DNA from: Bacillota bacterium
Lineage (GTDB): Bacteria; Bacillota; Clostridia; Christensenellales; SZUA-584
Reading direction: 5' to 3'
Assembly: GCA_023460085.1 (NCBI GenBank)
Contig: JAEWRI010000021.1
Coordinates: 1-64,000 of the forward strand
Length of the DNA stretch: 64,000 nucleotides
Both the position numbers and the translations under genes were made by a program. The notes under the pieces are model-generated. The model was not told the origin of the DNA. It did no database searches and saw nothing but the letters and a program-made list of their open reading frames with translations. Each line of letters begins with the position of its first letter. Position 1 is the stretch's first letter. Of this stretch, positions 41,676 through 50,209 are shown piece by piece.

Positions 41676-41705
41676 TAAGACAAATATCTCATGATAATGA
41701 GATAT
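41656..41705 (+). promoter_or_regulatory. Overlapping palindromes, likely BlaI-type operators
   Basis: Three palindromes overlap the promoter: ACAAATTTGT (41656-41665) in the spacer; TTTGTCTTA/TAAGACAAA (41661-41684), whose 6-base centre is the -10 box itself; and ATATCTCAT/ATGAGATAT (41684-41705) around the likely start site. BlaI/MecI repressors bind inverted repeats at such positions as dimers. Confidence 0.75.
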
Positions 41706-41732
41706 TCACTACGTCAATGGGCGGTGAAAAGT

Positions 41733-42131
41733 ATGGAAAAGAAGCTTCTGGATGCGGAATGGACGATACTGCGGGCGTTATGGGCGCAATCGCCGCGTTC
41801 AATGCGGGAAATCATCGACGCGGTGCAGGCGGAGGAGCCGGATATCGGCTGGCAGTATAAAACGTATCATTCCTATTTGCGTATCATGCTTGAAAAAGGG
41901 CTGATTCGCTGCGAAGACAAGAACAAGCGGGACAAGCTGTATTTTCCGCTGATATCGCGGGAGGACGCGCTGCGCTCGGAAGGAGAGACGCTGCTTTCAC
42001 GCATCAGCGCGGGCTCCATGGGCGCGCTTGTGGCCACGATGGCAGAAAGCGGTCAGCTGTCTGACGCGGACCGGGAAGCGCTGGCGGCGCTGGCGGCACG
42101 GCTGGAAAGAGAGGATGGTGAACGGAAATGA
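41733..42131 (+). CDS. BlaI/MecI-family transcriptional repressor
   Basis: This 132-residue protein has the winged-helix domain of the BlaI/MecI family (LLDAEWTILRALWAQSPRSM at the start, YHSYLRIMLEKGLIR recognition region) and a C-terminal dimerisation helix. The family represses its own operon and is inactivated when a BlaR1-type sensor protease is triggered. The start is the ATG at 41733 with a poor GGGCGG site; an in-frame ATG at 41691 lies inside the third palindrome, so it is less likely. It overlaps the BlaR1-like gene by ATGA. Confidence 0.92.
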   Translation: MEKKLLDAEWTILRALWAQSPRSMREIIDAVQAEEPDIGWQYKTYHSYLRIMLEKGLIRCEDKNKRDKLYFPLISREDALRSEGETLLSRISAGSMGALVATMAESGQLSDADREALAALAARLEREDGERK

Positions 42132-44698
42132 CGCAGGATGCTCTGACGGCGCTGTGGGTTAACGCGGCGGTATTCACGGTGCTGATGGGAGTAATGCTGG
42201 TGGTGCGCGCACTGTTCAAAAAGCGGATTTCCGCCGTAATGCAGTACGCGCTCTGGGCGGTCGTTATAGTGAAGCTGCTTCTGCCGTTCGGGTTTGAGAG
42301 CAGCTTGAGCCCGTTTGGTTTGTTTAAAACGCAGGAAGCGCCCCAGACCGTTTCCGAACACAATACTGCGTCAGCCGCAGAAATCGGGGCAATTTCGGAA
42401 AGCGGCGTGCAGCAGCCCGAGGCTGAAGCGGTGTATCCGACGGCCCCGCAGACGGAGCGCGTTGCGGCGGACGTAAAGGCAAAGCAGGAGACTTCTGCGA
42501 ACACCGCTGAAGCTGAAGTTGGGAAACCGCAGCAGCTGCTGCCGTGGACATCGTGGCTGCTGATAGCATGGGCGGCGGGTGCTCTCGCCGTGGGTATCGT
42601 GCAGGCTTTGGGCGCGCGGAACCTGAGAAGGCGCGCAATCCACGCACGGCTGCCGCTGCCGCAGCGCATGGCGCATATTGCAGGCGAATGCATGCGGGAG
42701 CTGGGCATGAAACGCGGCGTGGCCGTGGTGCTGCAATCCGCGCTGAAGACGCCTGCGGCGATAGGTGTTCTTAAGCCTGTGCTTGTGCTGCCAGAGGACG
42801 CGGCGGAACGCACGGACGAGCAGCTGCGCCACATCTGCCTGCACGAACTGACCCATGTGAGATACGGGGATTTGATCGTTGTTGCGCTGATGGGAATTTT
42901 GCGGGCGGTATACTGGTTCAATCCATTCACATGGCTGGGTATTTCCCTGATGCGGCACGACATGGAGGCCGCGTGTGATGCACGTGTGCTGCTTCATATC
43001 GGCAGCGGCGCAAGGCATCAGTATATCGGCACGGTGCTGCACTTCGCGGGCCGCGAAAAGGATACGCGGCTGATAGCCGCAATGGGTATGGCGGACAGCC
43101 GTATGCCGATGGAGCGGCGAATACGCTCGATGTTCAGGAAAACCCGCACCGGAAGTGCGGCGAAAGCAGCGGCACTGGGTATGGCCCTGCTGATGCTTTC
43201 GGCGAGTGTCCTGACGGCATGCCAGCCCACGCCGGAGGTGCCTGTCGTGGCGGGCAAAAACGAAGGTGCGCTGGAGAGCGCACTCGCGGCGGCGCCTTCT
43301 GAAAACGCGGCTCCTTACGAAGCGCCGGATCGTCTCACCATGGATATCGACGTGCCGGTGGACAATTACAGCATCATATTTGACGCGGATGTAGTGGTAC
43401 CGGATCAGACGGTTTACCCGGTATACACCGTAGAAATGGCAAAGATTACGCAGCAGCAGGCGGATACACTGCGTCTTGCGCTGCTGGACGGACAAACACT
43501 GTACAAGCAGGGTGAATACCGCAGCCGGGATGAGATTCAGCGCAGCATCGACAGCTACGAATGGCAGCTGCAGGAATCCATCGACGACGGCTATCAGGGA
43601 CTGGTGGACAGCTATACGGAGATACTGAAGGAACTGTATGCCGAGTACGCGCGCACCCCGGAGAATCTGACGCTTGAGGAAGCGGATACTACGCTGGAGT
43701 TCCATGAGGAATACGCCGAGCCTTTCATGTATGGCTACACCGAAGTGCCGGTCGGAGAAGACGGATATCGTGTGGAATGGACGGAGGAAGGGCGCCAGAA
43801 GGCCATTGCGGATGGGTGCTCTTCGGTGTACGGCATATGCTGGATGGAAAGCGGCCGCAAGATGGAGTTCTCTGTGCGAAACGAGGCAAGCTCGTCAAGC
43901 GTTTACTTTGGGTACGCGGAAGGGAACGGCGTGTACAACCAATGCAATACCTGCACGCTGGATGACGCCATCGAACAGGGCAATGCGCTTCTGGCTGAAG
44001 CCGGGATGGATTTTTCGCTCGTCAGCGCGGAAACGGATACGAGTACCATCGACGATAATGGGAATGAGGTTCCCGAGTACAACCGTTTCCATACACTGAC
44101 TTACAAACGTAACCTGCCGGGGGTGATTCTCGATAATATCCAGAGCGTAGTAACGCAGAATCTGGCGCAGCACAATATGGGGGAACCGGGATACAACGGC
44201 CTCGTGCCATATCCGGAGACTATCACGATGAGTATCGACGATTTTGGTTTCATCCGGTTCCAGTGGTCCCAGCCTCTGGAGATTACGGCGACGGAAAGCG
44301 CCAACGTACCGCTTATCCCGTTTGATGAGATCAGCAGCCGTATTGCCTCGCAGATCAAAATTCAGACGATGTGGGATGAGGAAGCGGATGAATATGAGGC
44401 GGAGTGGATAGAATCCCGGCGGCTCGAGGTCACCAAGATCGTGCTGTCGTACCTTGTGGTTGCTAAGGCGGACGACTTCTCAAGCTTCTACTACATTCCG
44501 GTGTGGAATGTTTGCGGCGACCTGTATTACCGCTATAAACCGGATTACCTGGAGCATCGGAAAGGCGGGGGCTTCATACTGGACGAGAACAATGAGCGCA
44601 AGGCTACGATGCAGTATGTCGGCGATACGTCGGATCACTCGCTGCTCACCATCAGCGCCATTGACGGCACGGTAATCCCGCGCGGGATGCATACATGA
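42128..44698 (+). CDS. BlaR1/MecR1-like M56 metalloprotease fused to a DUF6034-like domain
   Basis: This protein has 856 residues. Residues 1-345 are an M56 membrane protease with helices at about 8-27, 36-53 and 138-162, the zinc motif HELTH (239-243) and a third ligand Glu280 in RHDMEAACD. A further helix (346-364) ends in a lipobox-like LTAC with Cys365, followed by PTPEVPVVAGKN. Residues 366-856 then resemble the lipoprotein encoded at 39923. In BlaR1 the C-terminal part is a penicillin-binding sensor; here it is replaced by this domain. The partner repressor is just upstream. What it senses is unknown. Confidence 0.88.
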   Translation: MTQDALTALWVNAAVFTVLMGVMLVVRALFKKRISAVMQYALWAVVIVKLLLPFGFESSLSPFGLFKTQEAPQTVSEHNTASAAEIGAISESGVQQPEAEAVYPTAPQTERVAADVKAKQETSANTAEAEVGKPQQLLPWTSWLLIAWAAGALAVGIVQALGARNLRRRAIHARLPLPQRMAHIAGECMRELGMKRGVAVVLQSALKTPAAIGVLKPVLVLPEDAAERTDEQLRHICLHELTHVRYGDLIVVALMGILRAVYWFNPFTWLGISLMRHDMEAACDARVLLHIGSGARHQYIGTVLHFAGREKDTRLIAAMGMADSRMPMERRIRSMFRKTRTGSAAKAAALGMALLMLSASVLTACQPTPEVPVVAGKNEGALESALAAAPSENAAPYEAPDRLTMDIDVPVDNYSIIFDADVVVPDQTVYPVYTVEMAKITQQQADTLRLALLDGQTLYKQGEYRSRDEIQRSIDSYEWQLQESIDDGYQGLVDSYTEILKELYAEYARTPENLTLEEADTTLEFHEEYAEPFMYGYTEVPVGEDGYRVEWTEEGRQKAIADGCSSVYGICWMESGRKMEFSVRNEASSSSVYFGYAEGNGVYNQCNTCTLDDAIEQGNALLAEAGMDFSLVSAETDTSTIDDNGNEVPEYNRFHTLTYKRNLPGVILDNIQSVVTQNLAQHNMGEPGYNGLVPYPETITMSIDDFGFIRFQWSQPLEITATESANVPLIPFDEISSRIASQIKIQTMWDEEADEYEAEWIESRRLEVTKIVLSYLVVAKADDFSSFYYIPVWNVCGDLYYRYKPDYLEHRKGGGFILDENNERKATMQYVGDTSDHSLLTISAIDGTVIPRGMHT

Positions 44699-44758
44699 AA
44701 AAGCTTCGCCTTGGAGCTTAACGGTATCAGACAGCGAAGCAGCAGCAGACAAGTCTGT

Positions 44759-44775
44759 TTACAACTTGCTTACAA
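44759..44775 (+). promoter_or_regulatory. Candidate response-regulator box, copy 3
   Basis: TTACAACTTGCTTACAA, upstream of the amidase-ABC genes, with a likely -10 TATGAT at 44806-44811. Aligns with copies at 37729 and 39861. Confidence 0.5.
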
Positions 44776-44903
44776 GATGATGACTATTTGAACGAAAAGA
44801 AACGCTATGATACGAATGGCTGCGGCGGAGGACGGAGGTGAATCTGCCGCAGCATCCCGGGCGGATATGCGGATGGTGGTGGAATTTATCTGTGGGGGTA
44901 CAC

Positions 44904-45713
44904 ATGAGCCATCCGAAATTTAAAGCAGGACGCCGCCGATACCGGCTGAGCGGCGGAAAAATGGCGGCAGCGCTGCTGGCGCTGGGGGTATTTGCGGCCT
45001 TGATTGTTGCGGCGATACTGCTGCTGCAGGAAAAAGGGACCGTAGCGTTCACGGCTGAAACGGCAACACCTGTTTACAGCGTGGTACAGCTGGAGACAGT
45101 ATCGCCGTCCGATACGCAGGAGGCATCCGCAAGTCCCTCCGCGAGTAAAAAGCAATGGCTCGTCGTGGTAGACGCGGGACACGGCGATTTTGATCCGGGC
45201 TGTATCGGCATTTCGGGGGTTCATGAGGCGGACTTAAATCTCTCCGTTGCGGAATATCTGCAGGAAGCGCTGGAAGCACAAGGGCTGGAGGTTGTAATGA
45301 CGCGCGAGTCTGACGTGGGGCTGGGGACGACGCAGAACGAAAGCCTGCGCGAGCGCGGAAGGATTATTGTGGAAAGCGGCGCAGACATGGTAATCAGCGT
45401 GCATATGAACTCGTTTCCTCAGGATCCGGATGTATCGGGGCCGCTTGTGCTGTTTGCACCCGGTTCACAGTATGGCGAGGAGCTGGCCGGAAGGGTTCAG
45501 CATAGCCTCAATGATGCGCTGAGCACAGACGGAAAAGCGCGTTCTCAGGATTTATATGTCCTGCAGCAGGGTACACCGTATGCGGTGCTCGTGGAATGCG
45601 GGTATCTGAGCAATGAAGCGGAGGAGCGCAACTTGCAGGATTCGGCTTACCAGCAGCGCATTGCGCAGGCTATCTGCGACGGAGCGATCGCCTATATTTC
45701 GCAGGAAGGATAA
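44904..45713 (+). CDS. Membrane-anchored N-acetylmuramoyl-L-alanine amidase (Amidase_3)
   Basis: This 269-residue protein has a basic N-terminus, one membrane helix (about 20-42), a Ser/Pro-rich linker and an Amidase_3 domain with DAGHG, HEADLNL, SVHMNSF and VECGYLSN, covering the zinc ligands and catalytic Glu. It cleaves the amide bond between muramic acid and the stem peptide outside the cell. A GTG at 44838, with a good GGAGG at 7 bases, is an alternative start that would add 22 residues; the codons there look less like coding sequence. Confidence 0.9.
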   Translation: MSHPKFKAGRRRYRLSGGKMAAALLALGVFAALIVAAILLLQEKGTVAFTAETATPVYSVVQLETVSPSDTQEASASPSASKKQWLVVVDAGHGDFDPGCIGISGVHEADLNLSVAEYLQEALEAQGLEVVMTRESDVGLGTTQNESLRERGRIIVESGADMVISVHMNSFPQDPDVSGPLVLFAPGSQYGEELAGRVQHSLNDALSTDGKARSQDLYVLQQGTPYAVLVECGYLSNEAEERNLQDSAYQQRIAQAICDGAIAYISQEG

Positions 45714-45726
45714 CTGCATCTCGGAC

Positions 45727-46494
45727 ATGAAGACCTATGTCATCTCCTCAGACATCCGGCGGGCGCTTTCCACACCGGGCTTTATCGTCAGCATGATTGG
45801 TGTGGTGCTGGTTATCGCGTTAGCCTCCGCAGACAGCGTCATTGAGGCGGTGCGCAGCGGCGCACCGCTGGCCAATGGATACCACGCGCAGATTATCATT
45901 GACGCATTTTCGTCGGATGGATTCACGCTGGCGCTGCCCATACTCTGTGCGCTGCCGTATACCGCCGCGTTCGTGGACGATATGAAAAGCGGGTATATCA
46001 AGCTGTATCTGCACCGCAGCGGCGCGAAGTCGTATGTCAAAGGGAAGATCGTCGCGTGTGCGTTTTCGGGCGGGCTGGCGCTGCTGCTGGGTATTCTGCT
46101 GGCCTATGCGCTTTCAGCACTGGTGTTTACGCCGATGGAGCTGGCGCTGGGCGAAGAGGAAGCGACGCAGCCGTACCCTGCCCAGCTGCTGCTGAAATCT
46201 GCGACGCTGTTTTTCTCGGGCGCTTTCTGGTCGCTCACAGGCGGTACATTCGCCGCGGCTACGCGAAGCAAATACATGGCCTATGCTTCGCCCTTCATTT
46301 TTTACTATGTGCTCATCATACTGCACGAGCGTTACTTTGAGGATTTGTACGTGGTGTATCCCAGGGAATGGCTGCTGCAGTCGGAACCATGGCCGCTGGG
46401 CGGTTTCGGCGTGATGCTTCTGCTTGCGCTGCTTTCCGCAATTGTGAGCCTTTGCTTTGCGATTATCGCGGGAAGGAGGCTGGAAAATGCGTAA
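45727..46494 (+). CDS. ABC-2-type membrane protein 1
   Basis: This 255-residue protein has about six hydrophobic helices (first at about 18-38) and a layout typical of ABC-2 export permeases, with YIKLYLHRSGAKSYVKGKI resembling the cytosolic coupling region. It lies 14 bp after the amidase and overlaps the next permease by 8 bp. With the latter and the ATPase at 47506 it should form a bacitracin/lantibiotic-type export or sensing module. Substrate unknown. Confidence 0.78.
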   Translation: MKTYVISSDIRRALSTPGFIVSMIGVVLVIALASADSVIEAVRSGAPLANGYHAQIIIDAFSSDGFTLALPILCALPYTAAFVDDMKSGYIKLYLHRSGAKSYVKGKIVACAFSGGLALLLGILLAYALSALVFTPMELALGEEEATQPYPAQLLLKSATLFFSGAFWSLTGGTFAAATRSKYMAYASPFIFYYVLIILHERYFEDLYVVYPREWLLQSEPWPLGGFGVMLLLALLSAIVSLCFAIIAGRRLENA

Positions 46495-47383
46495 GCTGCG
46501 CCAGTCGTTCTCCGTCGCCGCGTACAACTTCCGCCAGTGGCATAAAAATCCGCGCATATTCATCACCTTCGCGCTGGCGTTTATACTATGCTTCCTGCTC
46601 TCCGACAAGGCGGTGCGCTTCGCCAAAGAGTATGAGACCACGATGCAGATTGTCGAAGCGTTCGTCTGGACGTTCGGCGACGCCAATTCCATATTGCTGG
46701 CATCGCTGCTGCTGATTCTGCTGTTTGCGGACATGCCGTTTATCAATGCCGGAACGCCGCTGTATCTGCTGCGAATAGACCGCACCACATGGCTTTTCGG
46801 TCAGGCGCTGTACATCACAATGGCTGCAGCAATCTATATGCTGTTTATACTGGGCTCCACGTCAATTATCTGTATGGGGCAGAGCTTCGTCGGCAACATG
46901 TGGAGTGAGACGGCGGCAATACTCGGATATTCGGGCGCGGGCAAAGCGGTGGCGCTTCCCGCGCTCGTCAAAACGCTGGAGATGAGCACGCCCTACGAAT
47001 GCTTGGCAACCATCTTCCTGCTGATGCTGCTTTACGCGCTGCTGATGGCCTTTCTGATGCTGGCGTTCAACATCAGAAGGGGACAGCTGGCGGGCGTGGT
47101 GAGCGTATTTGCGTTCAGCCTGTTTGGTTTTCTGCTGAACCCGCAGCTGTTCAAGACCATTTTCCAGTTGCCGGACGCGCTGATATACAAAGCCAACGTG
47201 GCGGTGGGCTGGCTGTCGCCGCTCAACCAGGCGACGTACCATATGCACAACTTCGGCTACGATCTGCTGCCCCGGCTGTGGATGACGTATGCGATTTTCG
47301 CCGTGCTGATACTGCTGTGCTTCGCGCTGGCGCTGCGGGCCATCCGAAAGTACAATTTCAACTTCACCGGCACGGAAGGCTAG
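46487..47383 (+). CDS. ABC-2-type membrane protein 2
   Basis: This 298-residue protein has about six to seven helices and no recognisable soluble domain. RBS AAGGAGG is 8 bases before the ATG at 46487. The pair of unequal permeases encoded next to a BcrA-like ATPase resembles peptide-antibiotic resistance transporters. Confidence 0.78.
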   Translation: MRKLRQSFSVAAYNFRQWHKNPRIFITFALAFILCFLLSDKAVRFAKEYETTMQIVEAFVWTFGDANSILLASLLLILLFADMPFINAGTPLYLLRIDRTTWLFGQALYITMAAAIYMLFILGSTSIICMGQSFVGNMWSETAAILGYSGAGKAVALPALVKTLEMSTPYECLATIFLLMLLYALLMAFLMLAFNIRRGQLAGVVSVFAFSLFGFLLNPQLFKTIFQLPDALIYKANVAVGWLSPLNQATYHMHNFGYDLLPRLWMTYAIFAVLILLCFALALRAIRKYNFNFTGTEG

Positions 47384-47505
47384 CCTGCGGCCATTGCAGA
47401 CTTATGGAACGTATATCTGCGGGGTAAAGATTAGGAACAGGCGTATCGCCCGCTGGCGCAAGGAATGACCGCAAAGAGAGTAGAGCAATTATTGGAGAAC
47501 CGGAT

Positions 47506-48150
47506 ATGAACATTGCCATCAGCATACAGAACGTGACCAAACGCTTCGGAGAGGAGACGGTGCTGACCGATGTCTCTCACAACTTTGAGGAAGGCAAAAT
47601 CCATGGCATCGTAGGCAATAACGGCAGCGGAAAAACGGTGCTGATGAAATGCATCTGCGGATTTTTGCTGCCCACCAGCGGGAAGATTCTCGTGAATTAT
47701 AAACAGGTTGGCAAGGACTGCGACTTTCCGGATGATATCGGCATTATCATCGAGACGCCGGGGTTTCTGCCCAATCTTTCGGGTATGAAGAACCTTGAAA
47801 TCCTCGCGTCGCTGAGAAGAAAAATCGGAAGCGAGACCATTCGAAGAACCATCCGCCGCGTCGGGCTGGATCCGGGAATGAAAAAACCGGTGGGGAAGTA
47901 TTCTCTGGGCATGCGTCAGCGGCTGGGAATCGCGCAGGCTATCATGGAGGATCCATCCATACTGATACTGGACGAGCCGTTGAACGGACTTGACAAGAGC
48001 GGCGTCGCCGATATGCGGGGTCTCATCAAAGAGCTTTGCGGACAGGGGAAAACCATACTTCTCGCAAGCCACAACCAGGGGGATATCGACGCGCTGTGCG
48101 ATACGGTCTGCGAAGTGGACGCGGGGCTGCTGACGGTGGTGAGGACATGA
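47506..48150 (+). CDS. ABC transporter ATPase, BcrA-like
   Basis: This 214-residue ATPase has Walker A GNNGSGKT (37-44), signature YSLGMRQR, Walker B LILDEP and a switch His in ASHN. The Q-loop position reads IIIETPGF, as in BcrA-type ATPases. It is shorter than usual at the C-terminus. It follows the two ABC-2 proteins and is coupled by ATGA to the degenerate ATPase at 48147. Confidence 0.9.
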   Translation: MNIAISIQNVTKRFGEETVLTDVSHNFEEGKIHGIVGNNGSGKTVLMKCICGFLLPTSGKILVNYKQVGKDCDFPDDIGIIIETPGFLPNLSGMKNLEILASLRRKIGSETIRRTIRRVGLDPGMKKPVGKYSLGMRQRLGIAQAIMEDPSILILDEPLNGLDKSGVADMRGLIKELCGQGKTILLASHNQGDIDALCDTVCEVDAGLLTVVRT

Positions 48151-48812
48151 GCGACTGTATCCGTATGGATAACGTAGTGAAGCTGCAGGAAGGCCGCCGT
48201 GTACTCGCGGACGTTTTCCTGCGTGTGAAGCAGGGAGAATGCCTGATCATCAGCGGGCCTCCCGGAAGCGGGAAAAGCATGCTCGCGAGACTGGCCGCGG
48301 GGCTGGAAAAACCCAGCGCCGGAGAGGTCTTTGTCCTTGGCAAACCGATGCATGAGATGAGCGAGGATGCCGCCGCCGCGTTTCGTAACCGGCATGTCGG
48401 GCTGCTGACGCGGGGAATCGGATTTTTGAATACTCTCACGATGCTGGACAACATCGCCATGCCATTGCTGCTGCGCGGCGAAACGGCTGCGCACGCGCGT
48501 AAAAAGGCGAAGGAGTCGTTGAAGGCAATGGGGATGCTGGGCGCAGAGAAGGCGAGTCCGGCGCAGCTTCGGCCGTTGGAGAGGCACAAAGCCGCCGTTG
48601 CTCGCATGCTCACGGCACAGCCGGAGGTGCTGCTGCTGGATGATTTTGGCGCGGAGCTTGCGGATACCGATGAACTGGCGGGTATACTGCATGCGTTATG
48701 CCGTTTTGAAAGCATTACGGTAGTGGAACTAACCAGCGCGAAAAAAGGATTGATCTGCGGCGACAGGGAGCTGACGCTTGGCAGGGGCAAAATTCAGGAG
48801 GAAACGACATGA
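48147..48812 (+). CDS. Degenerate ABC ATPase-like protein (MacB/LolD relative)
   Basis: This 221-residue protein keeps Walker A GPPGSGKS (37-44) but has lost most other catalytic marks. The Q-loop position reads GLLTRGIG (Thr88), the LSGGQ signature is replaced by LRPLERHKAAVARML (141-155), Walker B ends in Asp-Asp (LLLDDFG, 163-169) where Glu is catalytic, and no switch His follows (VVELTSAKK). It may bind but not hydrolyse ATP, as a regulatory or non-canonical half-site. ATGA overlaps on both sides place it firmly in the operon. The frame extending upstream to 48036 is not used. Confidence 0.85.
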   Translation: MSDCIRMDNVVKLQEGRRVLADVFLRVKQGECLIISGPPGSGKSMLARLAAGLEKPSAGEVFVLGKPMHEMSEDAAAAFRNRHVGLLTRGIGFLNTLTMLDNIAMPLLLRGETAAHARKKAKESLKAMGMLGAEKASPAQLRPLERHKAAVARMLTAQPEVLLLDDFGAELADTDELAGILHALCRFESITVVELTSAKKGLICGDRELTLGRGKIQEETT

Positions 48813-50209
48813 AAAAAAGGTGCGCGCTGCTCGCGGCATTGCTGCTGCTGACAGCGCTTCCGGTACAGGCGCTGGCTGCGGAAGAGGAGACGGCAGTTCG
48901 CCTTACCATAGATAATGCGCATGTATACAGCGGCATGGACAAGGCCTATCAGGATGGATATACGCCAACAGTGGAAAACGGCGTTGCGAAAATCGTGCTG
49001 CCTCTGCTTGCGAACGGCGAACTGTCGGGCAGCAAAATCACCGTCACTCCGGGTCTTGGAGATACGTCATCCTCGCCATTTGTATTTAAAAACTATGAAA
49101 AGACGGTACCGCTTCAGGACAATCCGGTGGGAGACGGTACCACGACGGTTTCCTCCTATCTGGTGGTACTGGAGCTTGCGCTGTCCGCAAACCGTGTCAA
49201 TGGCGTCTATCCCGTGATGGTGGGCATTCAGGCGCAGAGCGGGACGGGTAGCGCGATATCGGCTTCGTTTACCTGCTACGTAACCATATGCGACGGGAAG
49301 GACCCTAACGCCGATTCGTCCGCGGAATCTTCTCCGGCAGCGCAGTCACAGCCCAAGGTTATTGTAAGCGGGTACAACGTGAGCGCTTCACCCGTGGAAG
49401 CAGGCAGCGAGTTTTCCGTTGCCGTCACGCTGCGCAATACGAGCGAAAAGCGATCGGTAAAAAACATGACGGTGACCGTCACGTGCGAATCCATGAACTT
49501 CGTGCTGCTGAATGAAAGCAATGTATTCTATATCAAAAGTTTGGGAAAAGGGGAGACAGAAGAAATAGAACTCCGGTATCGGACTGACCTCGAAACGCCG
49601 CCGCAACGGTATGTCATCTCGATTGCCATGGAGTATGACAACAGCGACGCGCAGACGCTGGCCTCGTCCGGCACGGTGCTGGTGGAAGTAGCCCAACCGC
49701 TGCGTGTAGAACTGCAAACGCCAAAGGTGGCAGAGCAGGTCAACGCGGGCGATACGATGTCATTGTCCTTTCAGGTGATGAATCTGGGGCGATGCGCAAT
49801 CTACAATGTACGTGTGGAGCTGGAGGCGCCCGGAATGATACCCACGTCCACGGCTTTCATTGGCAATATGGAGGCAGGCACCTCCGCAACGTCGGAGATG
49901 GATGTGTTCATCGGTACCCGAAATATGACGGGTAGCGGTGATGGCGAGGAAAAGTACGGCCCCTCGAGCGGCAACTTCATACTGACATACGAGGATGAGA
50001 AGGGTGCTGAATACACACAGGAAGCGGAATTTTATACGACGATAGAAGAGCCGGTAATTGCAGCCTCGTCGAATACCGAACCGGAAGAAACGGAGAAAGC
50101 AAGTCAATGGTGGATATCGGTGCTGATTGGCGGTCTGGCTGTAGCATCGCTGACAGTCTTTGTCGTAATCCGCGGCAAGCGAAAAGGAAAAGAGCATGAG
50201 GACGACTGA
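48809..50209 (+). CDS. Secreted, C-terminally anchored CARDB-like protein
   Basis: This 466-residue protein has a cleavable signal (LPVQALAAEE), two or three Ig-like beta-sandwich domains (about 165-290 and 290-410, with VSGYNVSASPVEAGSEFSV and QVNAGDTMSLSFQVMNLG typical of CARDB/COG1361), and a C-terminal helix (about 437-457) with a basic tail. The topology suggests an extracellular adaptor anchored in the membrane. Being co-translated with the degenerate ATPase and the permease that follows, it could form one complex with them. Confidence 0.82.
   Translation: MKKRCALLAALLLLTALPVQALAAEEETAVRLTIDNAHVYSGMDKAYQDGYTPTVENGVAKIVLPLLANGELSGSKITVTPGLGDTSSSPFVFKNYEKTVPLQDNPVGDGTTTVSSYLVVLELALSANRVNGVYPVMVGIQAQSGTGSAISASFTCYVTICDGKDPNADSSAESSPAAQSQPKVIVSGYNVSASPVEAGSEFSVAVTLRNTSEKRSVKNMTVTVTCESMNFVLLNESNVFYIKSLGKGETEEIELRYRTDLETPPQRYVISIAMEYDNSDAQTLASSGTVLVEVAQPLRVELQTPKVAEQVNAGDTMSLSFQVMNLGRCAIYNVRVELEAPGMIPTSTAFIGNMEAGTSATSEMDVFIGTRNMTGSGDGEEKYGPSSGNFILTYEDEKGAEYTQEAEFYTTIEEPVIAASSNTEPEETEKASQWWISVLIGGLAVASLTVFVVIRGKRKGKEHEDD

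Noticed and set aside
48036..48146. 37-residue N-terminal extension of the degenerate ATPase
   Set aside because: It overlaps the preceding ATPase gene and lacks a start site; ATGA coupling at 48147 is much better.
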